Origin: Saccharibacillus sp. CPCC 101409 | GTDB lineage: Bacteria; Bacillota; Bacilli; Paenibacillales; Paenibacillaceae | DNA: 64,000 bases | Assembly: GCF_030518235.1 (NCBI RefSeq) | Contig: NZ_JAULSA010000002.1 | Location: 682,001-746,000 of the forward strand | Direction: 5' to 3' | Shown here: in pieces, positions 54,522 to 64,000 of the stretch | How the letters are laid out: every line of letters begins with the position of its first letter | Numbering within the stretch: position 1 is the stretch's first letter | Program-made: the position numbers and the translations under genes | Notes under the pieces: model-generated | The model's input: the letters and a program-made list of their open reading frames with translations, nothing else | What the model was told of the DNA's origin: nothing | Databases searched by the model: none

Positions 54522-55394
54522 ATGTTTAGGAAAATCGGCGTCTACCTGGAAATGATCAAGATTGAACATACTTTATTCGCGTTGCCGTTCGCCTTTATGG
54601 GCATGCTGCTCGGCTCCGTCGTCATCAACGGTCATCTGCCCTCCTGGGCGCAGGCGGGATGGATTCTGCTGGCGATGTTCGGCGCGCGCAGCGCCGCGAT
54701 GGGCGTCAACCGTCTGGCCGACCGCTATATCGACGCCAAAAATCCGCGTACGGCCAAACGCGCCATTCCGGCCGGGCTGCTGAAGTCGGGCGAAGTCGCC
54801 GTGTTTGTCGCGATTTCGTTCGCGCTGTTCCTGTGGGCGACGTTCGAATTGTCTTCGTTCGCGCTGCGGCTGTTCCCGATCGCGGCCTTTATGATCGTGT
54901 TCTATTCATATACGAAGCGCTTCACCTGGCTGTGCCACGTCGTGCTGGGACTTACGCTTGCGCTGGCGCCGCTCGGCGGCTGGGCCGCCGTGACGCACAG
55001 CTTCAGCTGGTCGTCGCTCGTATTCTATCTGACGATCGCGTTCTGGACCGCGGGCTTCGACGTGATCTACGCCTGCGACGATATCGACTTCGACCGCCGG
55101 GAAGGTATTTATTCCATCCCGAGCCGGTTCGGTCTTGAAGGAGCGCTCAAGATCGCCCGCTACTTCCACGTCGTGACGGCGATCGGTTTTATCGCGTTGG
55201 CGTTCGTGACGCCGCTCGGCTGGTGGTACGCCGCCGGCGTCGTGATCGCCTGCTCGATTCTGTTCTATCAGCATATGCTCGTCAAGCCGAGCGACCTGAG
55301 CCGCGTACAAACGGCGTTCTTCACGATGAACAGTACGCTCAGCGGCATTGTATTTGTTTTTACCCTGATCGATTTGGCGGTGAAATATTGGTAA
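54522..55394 (+). CDS. mqnP: Membrane prenyltransferase MqnP (UbiA family)
   Basis: 290 aa, about eight spans. NRLADRYIDAKNPRTAKR (first Asp motif) and DDIDFDRREGIYSIPSRFG (second). Attaches the polyprenyl tail in the futalosine route. Linked to ubiX and mqnA. ATG one base after menG. Confidence 0.85.
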   Translation: MFRKIGVYLEMIKIEHTLFALPFAFMGMLLGSVVINGHLPSWAQAGWILLAMFGARSAAMGVNRLADRYIDAKNPRTAKRAIPAGLLKSGEVAVFVAISFALFLWATFELSSFALRLFPIAAFMIVFYSYTKRFTWLCHVVLGLTLALAPLGGWAAVTHSFSWSSLVFYLTIAFWTAGFDVIYACDDIDFDRREGIYSIPSRFGLEGALKIARYFHVVTAIGFIALAFVTPLGWWYAAGVVIACSILFYQHMLVKPSDLSRVQTAFFTMNSTLSGIVFVFTLIDLAVKYW

Positions 55395-56005
55395 ACGAAC
55401 TCGCGGGCGCCGGCAGACACTGGGTACTCGGCATCACCGGGGCCAGCGGCAGCGTTTACGGTGTCCGGCTGGCGGAAGTCTTGCTGCAGTCGGGCTTTAC
55501 CGTTCATCTGGTCGTATCGAACGCCGGATGGCGGGTGCTGAAAGAAGAAATGGGCGTCGACGCTTCGAACCGGGAAGCCGAACTGGACCGCTTTTTCGGC
55601 GGCCGGACCGGACGGCTTGTTTATCATCCGGTCGCCGATATCGGCGCGTCGATCGCCAGCGGTTCGTTCCGGGCGGAAGGCATGATCGTCGCGCCTTGTT
55701 CCATGGGGACGTTATCTGCGATCGCTCACGGCTCGTCGGACAACCTGATGACCCGGGCCGCCGACGTGATGCTCAAGGAAGGGCGTCCGCTGGTGCTCGT
55801 GCCGCGGGAAACGCCGCTGCATGCGATCCATCTGGAGAACATGCTGAAGCTGTCGCGTCTGGGCGTGAAGCTGGTGCCGGCCATGCCGGCTTTTTATCAG
55901 CGTCCGCAAACGCTCGACGATCTAGTGAACTTCCTGGCCGGCAAGGTGCTGGACACGATTGGAATCGAGCATAATTTGTTTAAAAGATGGGGGGAGGAAA
56001 CGTGA
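55388..56005 (+). CDS. ubiX: Flavin prenyltransferase UbiX-like
   Basis: 205 aa. GITGASGSVYGVRLAE (FMN site) and PCSMGTLSAIAHGSSDNLMTR. Makes prenylated FMN for a UbiD-type decarboxylase, not present here. TTG start overlaps mqnP. Confidence 0.88.
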   Translation: MVNELAGAGRHWVLGITGASGSVYGVRLAEVLLQSGFTVHLVVSNAGWRVLKEEMGVDASNREAELDRFFGGRTGRLVYHPVADIGASIASGSFRAEGMIVAPCSMGTLSAIAHGSSDNLMTRAADVMLKEGRPLVLVPRETPLHAIHLENMLKLSRLGVKLVPAMPAFYQRPQTLDDLVNFLAGKVLDTIGIEHNLFKRWGEET

Positions 56006-56862
56006 GGGAGAGCGAACCGCTGCGCCTTGGGCGCATCCTCTACACCAACGTTTGGCCGGTCTACCATTACTTCGACCCGTCGGCGCTGAGCTTTGACGCG
56101 CGGACGACGACCGAAGTGCCGGCCGTATTGAACCGCCTGCTGCTAAGCGGGGAGCTGGACATGAGTCCGGTTTCCTCGTTCGCTTACGGCACAGCTTCGG
56201 ATCGCTTTCTGCTGCTGCCGGATCTGTCGGTCAGCGCCGACGGTCCGGTCAAGTCGATTCTGTGCTTTTCGAAAATGCCGTTTGCGGAAGCGATACGGGG
56301 AAAGATCGCGCTGACCAACACCTCCGCGACCTCGATCAACCTGCTGAAGATCATCGCGGAAAAAGCCTACGGCGCCAAGCCGGAGTACGTCACGTGCGAA
56401 CCGGAGCTCGAACCGATGCTGGAGCGGGCGGACGCCGCTCTGCTGATCGGCGATCACGCGATCCGCGCGGATTGGGCGGATGCCGGCTATGTCGTCACCG
56501 ATCTCGGCGAAGAATGGAAGCGCTGGACGGGCAAAAGCATGACTTTTGCGATCTGGGCCGTATCGAAGGACGCGGCGAGCCGTTATCCGGAGCGGATCGG
56601 CGAATTGTCGGAAGCGCTGTCGGCGAGCAAGCGGCGCAGCCTGGAAGACCTGCTGCCCGTGGCCCGCAAAGCCGAAGCCGAACTGGGCGGAAAGCTGTCT
56701 TATTGGAAAGAGTATTTCGAAAACCTGAATTACGATTTGACCCGGGAACGGCTGGAAGGCCTCGGCCTGTACTTCCGTTACGCCCGGGAGATGGGACTGC
56801 TGCCGCGGGACGCGGAGATACAGATTTGGACCGACACTACGCAGATACGGGTGAACGAATGA
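56002..56862 (+). CDS. mqnA: Chorismate dehydratase MqnA
   Basis: 286 aa. MqnA/MqnD family: RLGRILYTNVWPVYHYF, DMSPVSSFAYG, LTNTSATSINLLK. First step of futalosine menaquinone synthesis from chorismate. GTG after GGGGGAGG; GTGA overlap with ubiX. Confidence 0.9.
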   Translation: MRESEPLRLGRILYTNVWPVYHYFDPSALSFDARTTTEVPAVLNRLLLSGELDMSPVSSFAYGTASDRFLLLPDLSVSADGPVKSILCFSKMPFAEAIRGKIALTNTSATSINLLKIIAEKAYGAKPEYVTCEPELEPMLERADAALLIGDHAIRADWADAGYVVTDLGEEWKRWTGKSMTFAIWAVSKDAASRYPERIGELSEALSASKRRSLEDLLPVARKAEAELGGKLSYWKEYFENLNYDLTRERLEGLGLYFRYAREMGLLPRDAEIQIWTDTTQIRVNE

Positions 56863-57833
56863 AACGAATGGAGATCTTCGGAACGTTAAAAAAAGACATG
56901 GACGCCGTCGAACGTTCGCTGTACGCCAGCATCGAAAACGAAAGCGAAGCGCTCGGCGAAGCGGCGATGCATCTGCTCAAAGCGGGAGGCAAGCGGCTGC
57001 GCCCGGCGTTCGTTCTGCTGGGAGGCAAGTTCGGTACATATGAACTGGAGCGCCTGCAGAGCGTCGCCGTGCCGCTGGAGCTGATCCATATGGCTTCGCT
57101 GGTGCACGACGACGTGATCGACAACGCGCAGACGCGCCGCGGCCAGCTGACGGTCAAAGCGCAGTGGGACAACCGCATCGCCATGTATACGGGCGATTAC
57201 ATTTATGCCAAAGCGCTGGAAATGATCACGGTGCTGGAAAATCCGCAGATTCATCGCATTCTGGCGAAAGCTATGGTCGAGATGTCGATCGGCGAAATGG
57301 AGCAGATCCGCGACTTTTTCAACGCGGGTCAAAGCATTCGCCGCTATATGCTGCGCATCCGCCGCAAAACGGCGCTGCTGATCGCGGTCAGCTGTCAGCT
57401 CGGCGCGCTGGCGGCGGGAGCTTCGGCTTCCGCGGCGCGCGAGCTGTACAACTACGGGTACAACGTGGGCATGGCGTTTCAGATCCGCGACGATCTGCTT
57501 GATCTGTGCGGAACGGAGAAGCAGATCGGCAAGCCTCCGGGCAGCGATATCCGCCAGGGCAATATCACGATCCCCGTGCTGTACGCCCTGCAGGACGAAG
57601 CCCTTCGCGGTCCGCTGCTGGAAGAAATTTCGCGCATCCATGCCGCGGACGGACGTACGGACGTCAGCCGCGCGGTCGGAATGATTACCGGCAGCGCGGG
57701 AATCGCGCGCGCCGAAGAACTGGCCGAACGCTACACGCAAAAAGCGCTGGCCGCGCTGGACAGGCTGCCCGATATCCGGGCCCGCCGCCATCTGCGCGAC
57801 ATCGCCCATTTCGTTTCGAGACGAATGTATTGA
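56859..57833 (+). CDS. hepT: Heptaprenyl diphosphate synthase component II
   Basis: 324 aa. Polyprenyl synthase with GGKRLRPAF, HDDVIDNAQTRRG and FQIRDDLLD aspartate motifs. Gives the menaquinone side chain with HepS. ATG overlaps mqnA stop. Confidence 0.93.
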   Translation: MKRMEIFGTLKKDMDAVERSLYASIENESEALGEAAMHLLKAGGKRLRPAFVLLGGKFGTYELERLQSVAVPLELIHMASLVHDDVIDNAQTRRGQLTVKAQWDNRIAMYTGDYIYAKALEMITVLENPQIHRILAKAMVEMSIGEMEQIRDFFNAGQSIRRYMLRIRRKTALLIAVSCQLGALAAGASASAARELYNYGYNVGMAFQIRDDLLDLCGTEKQIGKPPGSDIRQGNITIPVLYALQDEALRGPLLEEISRIHAADGRTDVSRAVGMITGSAGIARAEELAERYTQKALAALDRLPDIRARRHLRDIAHFVSRRMY

Positions 57834-57940
57834 CCGGAAACAAGCCGGAAGCGCCTCATTTATTGCAGCTCGACGTTTGACCCTCTCAAAAACGAACGCC
57901 TTAGCCGATAATAAATCATAGCCGAAAGTGGGAGATTGCG

Positions 57941-58384
57941 ATGGAACGTACTTTTCTGATGGTAAAACCCGATGGAGTGCAGCGCGGATTGATCGGACGG
58001 ATCGTCAGCCGATTCGAAGACAAAGGGTTCAAGCTGGTGGGCGGCAAGTTTATGCGGATTTCCGAAGAACAAGCCAAACGCCATTACGCCGAGCACGAAG
58101 GCAAACCTTTTTTCGGGGAACTGGTCGACTTTATTACGTCGGGACCGGTCTTCGCGATGGTCTGGGAAGGCGACGACGTGATCGCGCTGTCCCGCACCCT
58201 GATGGGCAAAACCAGAGTGAACGAGGCGCTTCCGGGTACGATCCGAGGAGATTTCGCGGCGCACACGCCGTTTAATCTGATTCACGGGTCGGACGGTCCG
58301 GAAAGCGCTCAGCGCGAAATCGCCAATTTTTTCACCGAAGCGGAACAGCTTGATTACGATAAGGCGGTGACGAGGTGGATCTGA
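57941..58384 (+). CDS. ndk: Nucleoside diphosphate kinase
   Basis: 147 aa. [13 protein letters not shown], and [16 protein letters not shown] with active-site His. ATG after GGGAG. Overlaps cheR by 10 bp. Confidence 0.96.
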   Translation: MERTFLMVKPDGVQRGLIGRIVSRFEDKGFKLVGGKFMRISEEQAKRHYAEHEGKPFFGELVDFITSGPVFAMVWEGDDVIALSRTLMGKTRVNEALPGTIRGDFAAHTPFNLIHGSDGPESAQREIANFFTEAEQLDYDKAVTRWI

Positions 58385-59202
58385 CCAGAAGCGGCGCGGG
58401 GCGCGAAGAAGTTTCGGCTCCGGGAAGCGACCCGGATTACAGCGGGTTTATCAAAAGTGTAAATGCAAGTACGGGAATCGATCTGGCCCAATATAAGGAA
58501 GCGCAGATGAAGCGCCGTTTGACGACGCTGCGCAGCAAACACGGCTACAACACGTTTGCGCAATTTTTCGAAGCGATGAAAAAAGACAAAAACCTGTTTT
58601 ACGAATTCCTCGACCGGATGACGATCAACGTATCGGAATTCTGGCGCAACCCGAACCGCTGGGAAGTGCTGCGCGACAGCATTGTTCCGGAACTGCGTTC
58701 CGGCGGCAAAAAAGGCCTGAAAGTATGGAGCGCGGCCTGCTCGACGGGCGAAGAACCGTATACGATCGCCATGATTCTCGACGGTCACGGCATTCTCGGC
58801 GACTCCAAGCTGAACGCGGCCGATCTGGACGAAGGCGCGCTGGCGAAAGCCAAACAGGGCCAGTACCTGGAGCGCTCGCTCAAGGACGTGCCGCCGCAGG
58901 TGGCGGAGAAGTATTTCAAAGCCGACGGCCTGATGTACAAAGTGGACGACAAGCTCAAGAGGGCGGTCAATTTCCACAAACTGAACCTGCTGACGGACAA
59001 GTTCGAAGACGGCTACGATCTGATCGTGTGCCGGAACGTCATGATCTACTTTACTGAAGAAGCCAAGTCGGCGCTGTACCACAAGTTTGCGGCAAGCCTG
59101 CGCAAAGGCGGCATCCTGTTCGTCGGGAGCACCGAGCAGATCTTTTCTCCGGGGCAGTACGGCCTGGAGCCGTGCGACACCTTTTTCTATCGCAAAGCCT
59201 GA
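58375..59202 (+). CDS. cheR: Chemotaxis protein methyltransferase CheR
   Basis: 275 aa. N-terminal helical domain ([17 protein letters not shown]) and SAM-binding domain ([28 protein letters not shown]). Methylates receptors. GTG start inside ndk. The first about 20 residues are variable. Confidence 0.92.
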   Translation: MDLTRSGAGREEVSAPGSDPDYSGFIKSVNASTGIDLAQYKEAQMKRRLTTLRSKHGYNTFAQFFEAMKKDKNLFYEFLDRMTINVSEFWRNPNRWEVLRDSIVPELRSGGKKGLKVWSAACSTGEEPYTIAMILDGHGILGDSKLNAADLDEGALAKAKQGQYLERSLKDVPPQVAEKYFKADGLMYKVDDKLKRAVNFHKLNLLTDKFEDGYDLIVCRNVMIYFTEEAKSALYHKFAASLRKGGILFVGSTEQIFSPGQYGLEPCDTFFYRKA

Positions 59203-59227
59203 AACAAATCCGAATCTGCCGATTCGC

Positions 59228-59272
59228 AAAAGCCGCCGTCGTCCGCATTCCTGCGGAGACGGCGGCTTTTTG
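59228..59272 (+). terminator. Terminator of the hep-ndk-cheR block
   Basis: AAAAGCCGCCGTC pairs with GACGGCGGCTTTT around a CCGC/GCGG inner stem, ending in T. Confidence 0.8.
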
Positions 59273-59419
59273 CGCGGACGTAAAACAGGGCAAGAAAACG
59301 GAGACCCGAACCAAAATAAGAAGGCGGCTTGGAGAAGCAGCAAGCAGATGGTATAATGGGCGAAGACATTTACGGATTTTAGCCGTTTACAGTTTAAAAG
59401 TTTAAAGGGGGAACGCATC

Positions 59420-60589
59420 ATGAGTTTACGTTACTTGACCGCCGGGGAGACCCACGGTCCGCAGCTGACCGCGATCGTCGAGGGGATGCCCAGCAATCTG
59501 CGGATCGATTTCGAGGCTTTGAATTTCCAGCTGCTGCGCAGACAAAAAGGATACGGCCGCGGCCGGCGCATGCAGATCGAGCAGGATCGCGCCGATATCG
59601 TCGGCGGCGTTCGCCACGGGCAGACCACGGGCGCGCCGATTGCGCTTGTCGTCGCCAACAACGACTGGAAGCACTGGACCAAGATCATGAACGTCGAGCC
59701 GATCGAAGGCACGGACGAAGAGAAGCGGCGCATCCACCGTCCGCGTCCCGGCCACGCCGACCTGAACGGCGGATTGAAATATAACCAGACGGACCTGCGC
59801 AACGTGCTCGAACGCTCGAGCGCCCGCGAAACGGCCGTCCGCGTCGCCGTCGGCGCGCTGGCCCGCCAGTTCCTCGAAAACTTCGGCGTCCGCATCGGCG
59901 GCCAGGTGCTGCGCATCGGCGAGATTGCGGCGCCCGCAAACGACCTGCCGCTGGATGAACTGGTTGCGCGCACGGAGGCTTCTTCGGTGCGCGTGGCGGA
60001 CGAAGAAACCGAGAAGAAGATGGAAGCCTATATCGACCAGATCAAAAAAGACGGCGACTCCGTCGGCGGCATCGTGGAATGTATCGTCGAAGGGCTTCCC
60101 GTCGGTCTGGGCAGCTATGTGCAGTACGACCGCAAACTCGACGGAAAGATCGCGCAGGCGGTCATGTCGATCAACGCGTTCAAAGGCGTGGAGATCGGCA
60201 TCGGCTTCGAAGCCGGACAGCTGCGAGGATCGCAGGTGCATGACGAGATTCTGCATGCGGAAGGGCAGGGGTATACCCGCGCCTCCAATCGCCTCGGCGG
60301 CTTCGAAGGCGGCGTGACCAACGGCATGCCGATCGTCGTGCGCGGCGTGATGAAGCCGATCCCGACGCTCTACAAGCCGCTGCGCAGCGTGGATATCGAT
60401 ACAAAAGAAGCGTTCAACGCCCAGGTGGAGCGTTCCGACGCCTGCGCCGTTCCGGCGGCCAGCGTCGTGCTGGAAAGCGTAGTCGCCTGGGAAGTGGCAA
60501 AAGCTTTCCTGGAGAAATTCGGCGGCGATTCGATGGAAGAGATCCGCGCGAATTACGACAGCTACAAACGCCAGCTGGAGAACTACTGA
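59420..60589 (+). CDS. aroC: Chorismate synthase
   Basis: 389 aa. [31 protein letters not shown] loop ([13 protein letters not shown]), ERSSARETA, GRVLxx variant GQVLRIGE, and [13 protein letters not shown]-dependent. ATG after GGGGG. Confidence 0.96.
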   Translation: MSLRYLTAGETHGPQLTAIVEGMPSNLRIDFEALNFQLLRRQKGYGRGRRMQIEQDRADIVGGVRHGQTTGAPIALVVANNDWKHWTKIMNVEPIEGTDEEKRRIHRPRPGHADLNGGLKYNQTDLRNVLERSSARETAVRVAVGALARQFLENFGVRIGGQVLRIGEIAAPANDLPLDELVARTEASSVRVADEETEKKMEAYIDQIKKDGDSVGGIVECIVEGLPVGLGSYVQYDRKLDGKIAQAVMSINAFKGVEIGIGFEAGQLRGSQVHDEILHAEGQGYTRASNRLGGFEGGVTNGMPIVVRGVMKPIPTLYKPLRSVDIDTKEAFNAQVERSDACAVPAASVVLESVVAWEVAKAFLEKFGGDSMEEIRANYDSYKRQLENY

Positions 60590-60590
60590 T

Positions 60591-61702
<1,112 letters not shown>

Positions 61703-61706
<4 letters not shown>

Positions 61707-62071
61707 TCTACAATCGAGGTATTCGCGGAGCGACGACGGTGGAGCAAAACGACAGGGAAGAAATTTACGTGGCGACCGAAGAACTGGCGGCGGAGATGAT
61801 CCGGCGCAACGCTGTCGATCCCGAACTTGTCAGCAACGTCTGGATCACGGTGACGCACGATCTGGACGCCGCTTTTCCGGCGGTGGCGATCCGCAAGCAG
61901 CCGGGCTGGGACTTCGTGCCGCTGATGTGCGCGATGGAAATTCCGGTCGAAGGCAGCCTGCCGCGCTGCATTCGCTTGATGATTCAGGTGAATACGGGTA
62001 AAGGGCAGCGCGAGATCCAGCATGTGTATCAGCGCGGCGCGGTCGTGCTGCGCCCGGATCTGGCAAAGTAA
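61703..62071 (+). CDS. aroH: Chorismate mutase AroH type
   Basis: 122 aa, trimeric class. YNRGIRGATTVEQN and RCIRLMIQVNT match AroH. Converts chorismate to prephenate. GTG start (GTGA overlap with aroB), after GGAGGA. Confidence 0.93.
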
Positions 62072-62081
62072 AGTCGCGCGC

Positions 62082-62110
62082 TTGCTATCGGGCCTGGAAT
62101 CGGGTATAGT
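62082..62110 (+). promoter_or_regulatory. trp promoter
   Basis: TTGCTA (62082-62087), 17-nt spacer, TATAGT (62105-62110), just after aroH. Confidence 0.6.
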
Positions 62111-62116
62111 AATTGA

Positions 62117-62593
62117 AAACCAAACGGATTCGCGCTTTTGCGCCGGGAACAGGAGTGTTTCCGGGTAATGGTGAAGAATCGTGAGGCCCGCAGGGGCCGG
62201 GCGGCCGCAGAGCCGCCAGATGAGCAGAGTCAGGCTGAGCTGAGTGAACGTATAGCGAAAGAAACGGAACGCTTCGGAAAGTGCGGCTTCCGATCGACGG
62301 TTCCCCGGTTTCTCCTTTTCCATTATTGGATAACAGGAGGACGCCGGGAGTTGCGGCGATCCGAATCGCTTCGAGAAGAAGGCGAAGAGCTTTCCGGTTT
62401 CGGCTGTACATAAACGAATGCGATCCCCCGGAAGCGAATTCCGGCGTTCCCGTCCACAGGCGGAACCGCCGGTCGCATCCTACAGGCCTCTGCTGCACAG
62501 CGGAGGTCTTTTTGTATCCGCGCAGCGGCGGATTCCGGCGGGAACGGCCTCGAGGCTCCCGATTGAACAAATCCCCTCGAAGGAGAGATCGAT
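62117..62593 (+). promoter_or_regulatory. Long trp leader with TRAP-type GAG repeats
   Basis: Between aroH and trpD. GAG triplets with 2-4-nt gaps at 62210, 62222, 62227, 62237 and 62242, CAG at 62231 and TAG at 62253. Hairpins follow (TCGGAA..TTCCGA, CCGGAA..TTCCGG). No open frame with a ribosome binding site looks coding; trpE is not here. Confidence 0.6.
62484..62513 (+). terminator. trp attenuator terminator
   Basis: GGCCTCTGCT pairs with AGCGGAGGTC with two wobbles, followed by TTTTT. It lies 80 bp before trpD. Confidence 0.6.
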
Positions 62594-63682
62594 ATGCAAA
62601 CCAACGAACCCATCCAGGCTGCAGAATTCCAGGCCGTACAGACTCCGGCGGGCGACTTTGTAAAAGAAGGGCTGGCAAGGGCCGCCGAAGGACATTCGCT
62701 GTCGCGCGAGCAGGCCCGTCTGGCGATGGAAGGCATCATGGGCGGAGCGGCGACTCCGGCGCAGATCGGCGGATTTCTGCTGGCGCTGCGCATGAAAGGC
62801 GAAACGACGGAAGAAATCACCGGCTTCGCGGAAGCGATGAGAGGCTTTGCGGGCCGCGTCGGAACGCGCCGCGAAGATCTGCTCGACACCTGCGGAACCG
62901 GCGGATCGGGCATCCACAAGTTCAATATCTCGACCGCTTCGGCGCTGATCGCCGCTTCCGCTTCGGTGCGCGTCGCCAAGCACGGCAACCGCTCGGCAAG
63001 CGGCCGGGCCGGCAGCGCAGACGTGCTGGAAGCGCTCGGCGTCAATATCGGCTTGAACGGCGCTCAGGCCGCCGACTGCCTGGATCGGATCGGCATCTGC
63101 TTCCTGTTCGCGCAGACCTACCATCCGTCGATGAAGCACGCGGCGGCCCCGCGCCGCGAACTGGGCGTGCGCACGGTATTCAACCTGCTGGGCCCGCTGA
63201 CCAATCCGGCCGGCGCCGACCGGCAGCTGCTCGGTCTGTACGACGCCGGCCGCACCGAACAGATCGCCTCGGTGCTTGGCAATCTGGGTACGCGCCGCGC
63301 GCTCGTCGTCGCGGGGCTCGACGGCCTGGACGAAATCAGCGTCTCGGGCCCGACCCGCGTGTCGGAATTGAAAGACGGCGTCGTCCGCACGTACGAGATC
63401 ACGCCGGAAGAACTGGGATTGTCGCGCCATGCGCTGGAGGATATCCTGGGCGGGGACGCGGCGGACAACGCGCGGATCGTGCGCGAAGTGCTGAGCGGCA
63501 AGCGCGGCGCCCGCCGCGATATCGTGCTCGCCAACGCGGGAGCGTGCATTTATACCGCCGGCCGGGCCGGCAGTCTGGTTGACGGCGTACGGATGGCGGC
63601 GGATATCGTGGATTCGGGGTTGGCGTCGGACAAGTTGGAGCAGTTGATACGGATAACGGGGGAATGCAGCTATGTATCTTGA
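62594..63682 (+). CDS. trpD: Anthranilate phosphoribosyltransferase
   Basis: 362 aa. [28 protein letters not shown], and [16 protein letters not shown]. Adds phosphoribose to anthranilate. ATG after GAAGGAGAG. First gene behind the trp leader. Confidence 0.95.
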   Translation: MQTNEPIQAAEFQAVQTPAGDFVKEGLARAAEGHSLSREQARLAMEGIMGGAATPAQIGGFLLALRMKGETTEEITGFAEAMRGFAGRVGTRREDLLDTCGTGGSGIHKFNISTASALIAASASVRVAKHGNRSASGRAGSADVLEALGVNIGLNGAQAADCLDRIGICFLFAQTYHPSMKHAAAPRRELGVRTVFNLLGPLTNPAGADRQLLGLYDAGRTEQIASVLGNLGTRRALVVAGLDGLDEISVSGPTRVSELKDGVVRTYEITPEELGLSRHALEDILGGDAADNARIVREVLSGKRGARRDIVLANAGACIYTAGRAGSLVDGVRMAADIVDSGLASDKLEQLIRITGECSYVS

Positions 63683-64000
63683 TCGAATCGTCGAAACGAA
63701 GAAAAAAGAAGTCGAAGCGCTCAAGCGCTCTTTGTCCATAAAAGAAGCCGAACGGACGATATCGGGCATGCCGGATACGCTCGGATTCGAACGCGCGCTG
63801 CGCAGTCCCAACCGTCCGGACATGGCGCTGATCGCCGAAGTCAAAAAGGCGTCGCCGTCCAAAGGGCTGATCCGGGAAGATTTTCATCCGGTGCAGCTTG
63901 CGTTCGCGTACGAACAAGGCGGAGCGGACTGCCTGTCCGTACTGACCGACCGGGATTATTTCCAGGGCAGCCCGGAATATCTGACGCAGATTCGCGCCGC
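63672..64000 (+). CDS. trpC: Indole-3-glycerol phosphate synthase (partial, cut by window end)
   Basis: First 109 codons of a TIM barrel: [32 protein letters not shown] (catalytic Lys) and [17 protein letters not shown]. Start overlaps trpD by 11 bp. The gene continues past 64000. Confidence 0.93.
   Translation, partial: MYLDRIVETKKKEVEALKRSLSIKEAERTISGMPDTLGFERALRSPNRPDMALIAEVKKASPSKGLIREDFHPVQLAFAYEQGGADCLSVLTDRDYFQGSPEYLTQIRA

Noticed and set aside
62117..62593. T-box before trpD
   Set aside because: No AGGGTGG motif. The GAG triplets and nearby mtrB fit TRAP control better.
62281..63582. 433-aa plus-strand frame over the trp leader and trpD
   Set aside because: Overlaps trpD in another frame and is Arg-rich with no recognisable domain; not a trpE remnant.

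Overview
The window is chromosomal DNA of a Gram-positive member of the Paenibacillaceae. The GC content is visibly high, ribosome binding sites are strong (GGAGG type), GTG and TTG starts are common, and the housekeeping gene order follows the Bacillus/Paenibacillus backbone. That backbone includes nudF-fur-xerD-pupG-lysA-ppiB, rib, scpAB-rluB-resDE, serA, ypbD/ypbG/mecB-prsW-ypfA-cmk-ypfD-der-plsY-gpsA-hup-mtrB-hepS-menG-hepT-ndk-cheR-aroC-aroB-aroH-trp. A Saccharibacillus-like genus is my best guess; this is inference and was not tested by any search.

Layout. Positions 1-14 kb are accessory: a copper-type YdhK lipoprotein behind a CsoR-like operator, an SDR oxidoreductase, a DUF697 GTPase, a GNAT acetyltransferase, a dispersed repeat array, a truncated GNAT gene, an unknown protein, an AlkC-type DNA glycosylase, and a tightly coupled six-gene minus-strand operon. 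I recognise five genes of that operon as the uncharacterised STM4011-STM4015 set (two radical SAM enzymes, a sulfatase/phosphatase-fold hydrolase, an ATP-grasp-like protein and a leucine-rich-repeat protein); the sixth is an APS-kinase gene. A decayed GntR/DUF1648 pair follows. Positions 14-20 kb hold a branched-chain 2-oxoacid dehydrogenase cluster (lpd, E1 alpha, E1 beta, E2). From 20 to 64 kb lies the conserved backbone. Its regulatory RNAs are an FMN riboswitch before ribE, a T-box before serA, and a long trp leader with GAG repeats that should bind the TRAP protein encoded by mtrB in the same window.

How it works together. The rib genes make riboflavin. The hepS-menG-mqnP-ubiX-mqnA-hepT block makes menaquinone by the futalosine route. 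aroC-aroB-aroH-trpD-trpC carry chorismate into tryptophan. scpAB, xerD and hup serve chromosome structure and segregation. resDE and fur are global regulators.

The most notable patterns are three. First, the STM4011-4015 plus cysC operon is a good candidate for an undescribed biosynthetic or modification pathway. Second, sporulation genes are missing at five separate junctions where Bacillus/Paenibacillus order would place them (spoIIM, dacF-spoIIA-spoVA, dacB-spmAB, sleB-ypeB, spoIVA), while the flanking genes are intact. This suggests an asporogenous lineage that lost the programme locus by locus. Third, ribD, resABC and trpE are absent from otherwise recognisable operons. Several palindromic intergenic elements (20753-20911, 21371-21502, 48154-48255) and a four-copy repeat array (3877-4064) look like lineage-specific dispersed repeats or structured RNAs.
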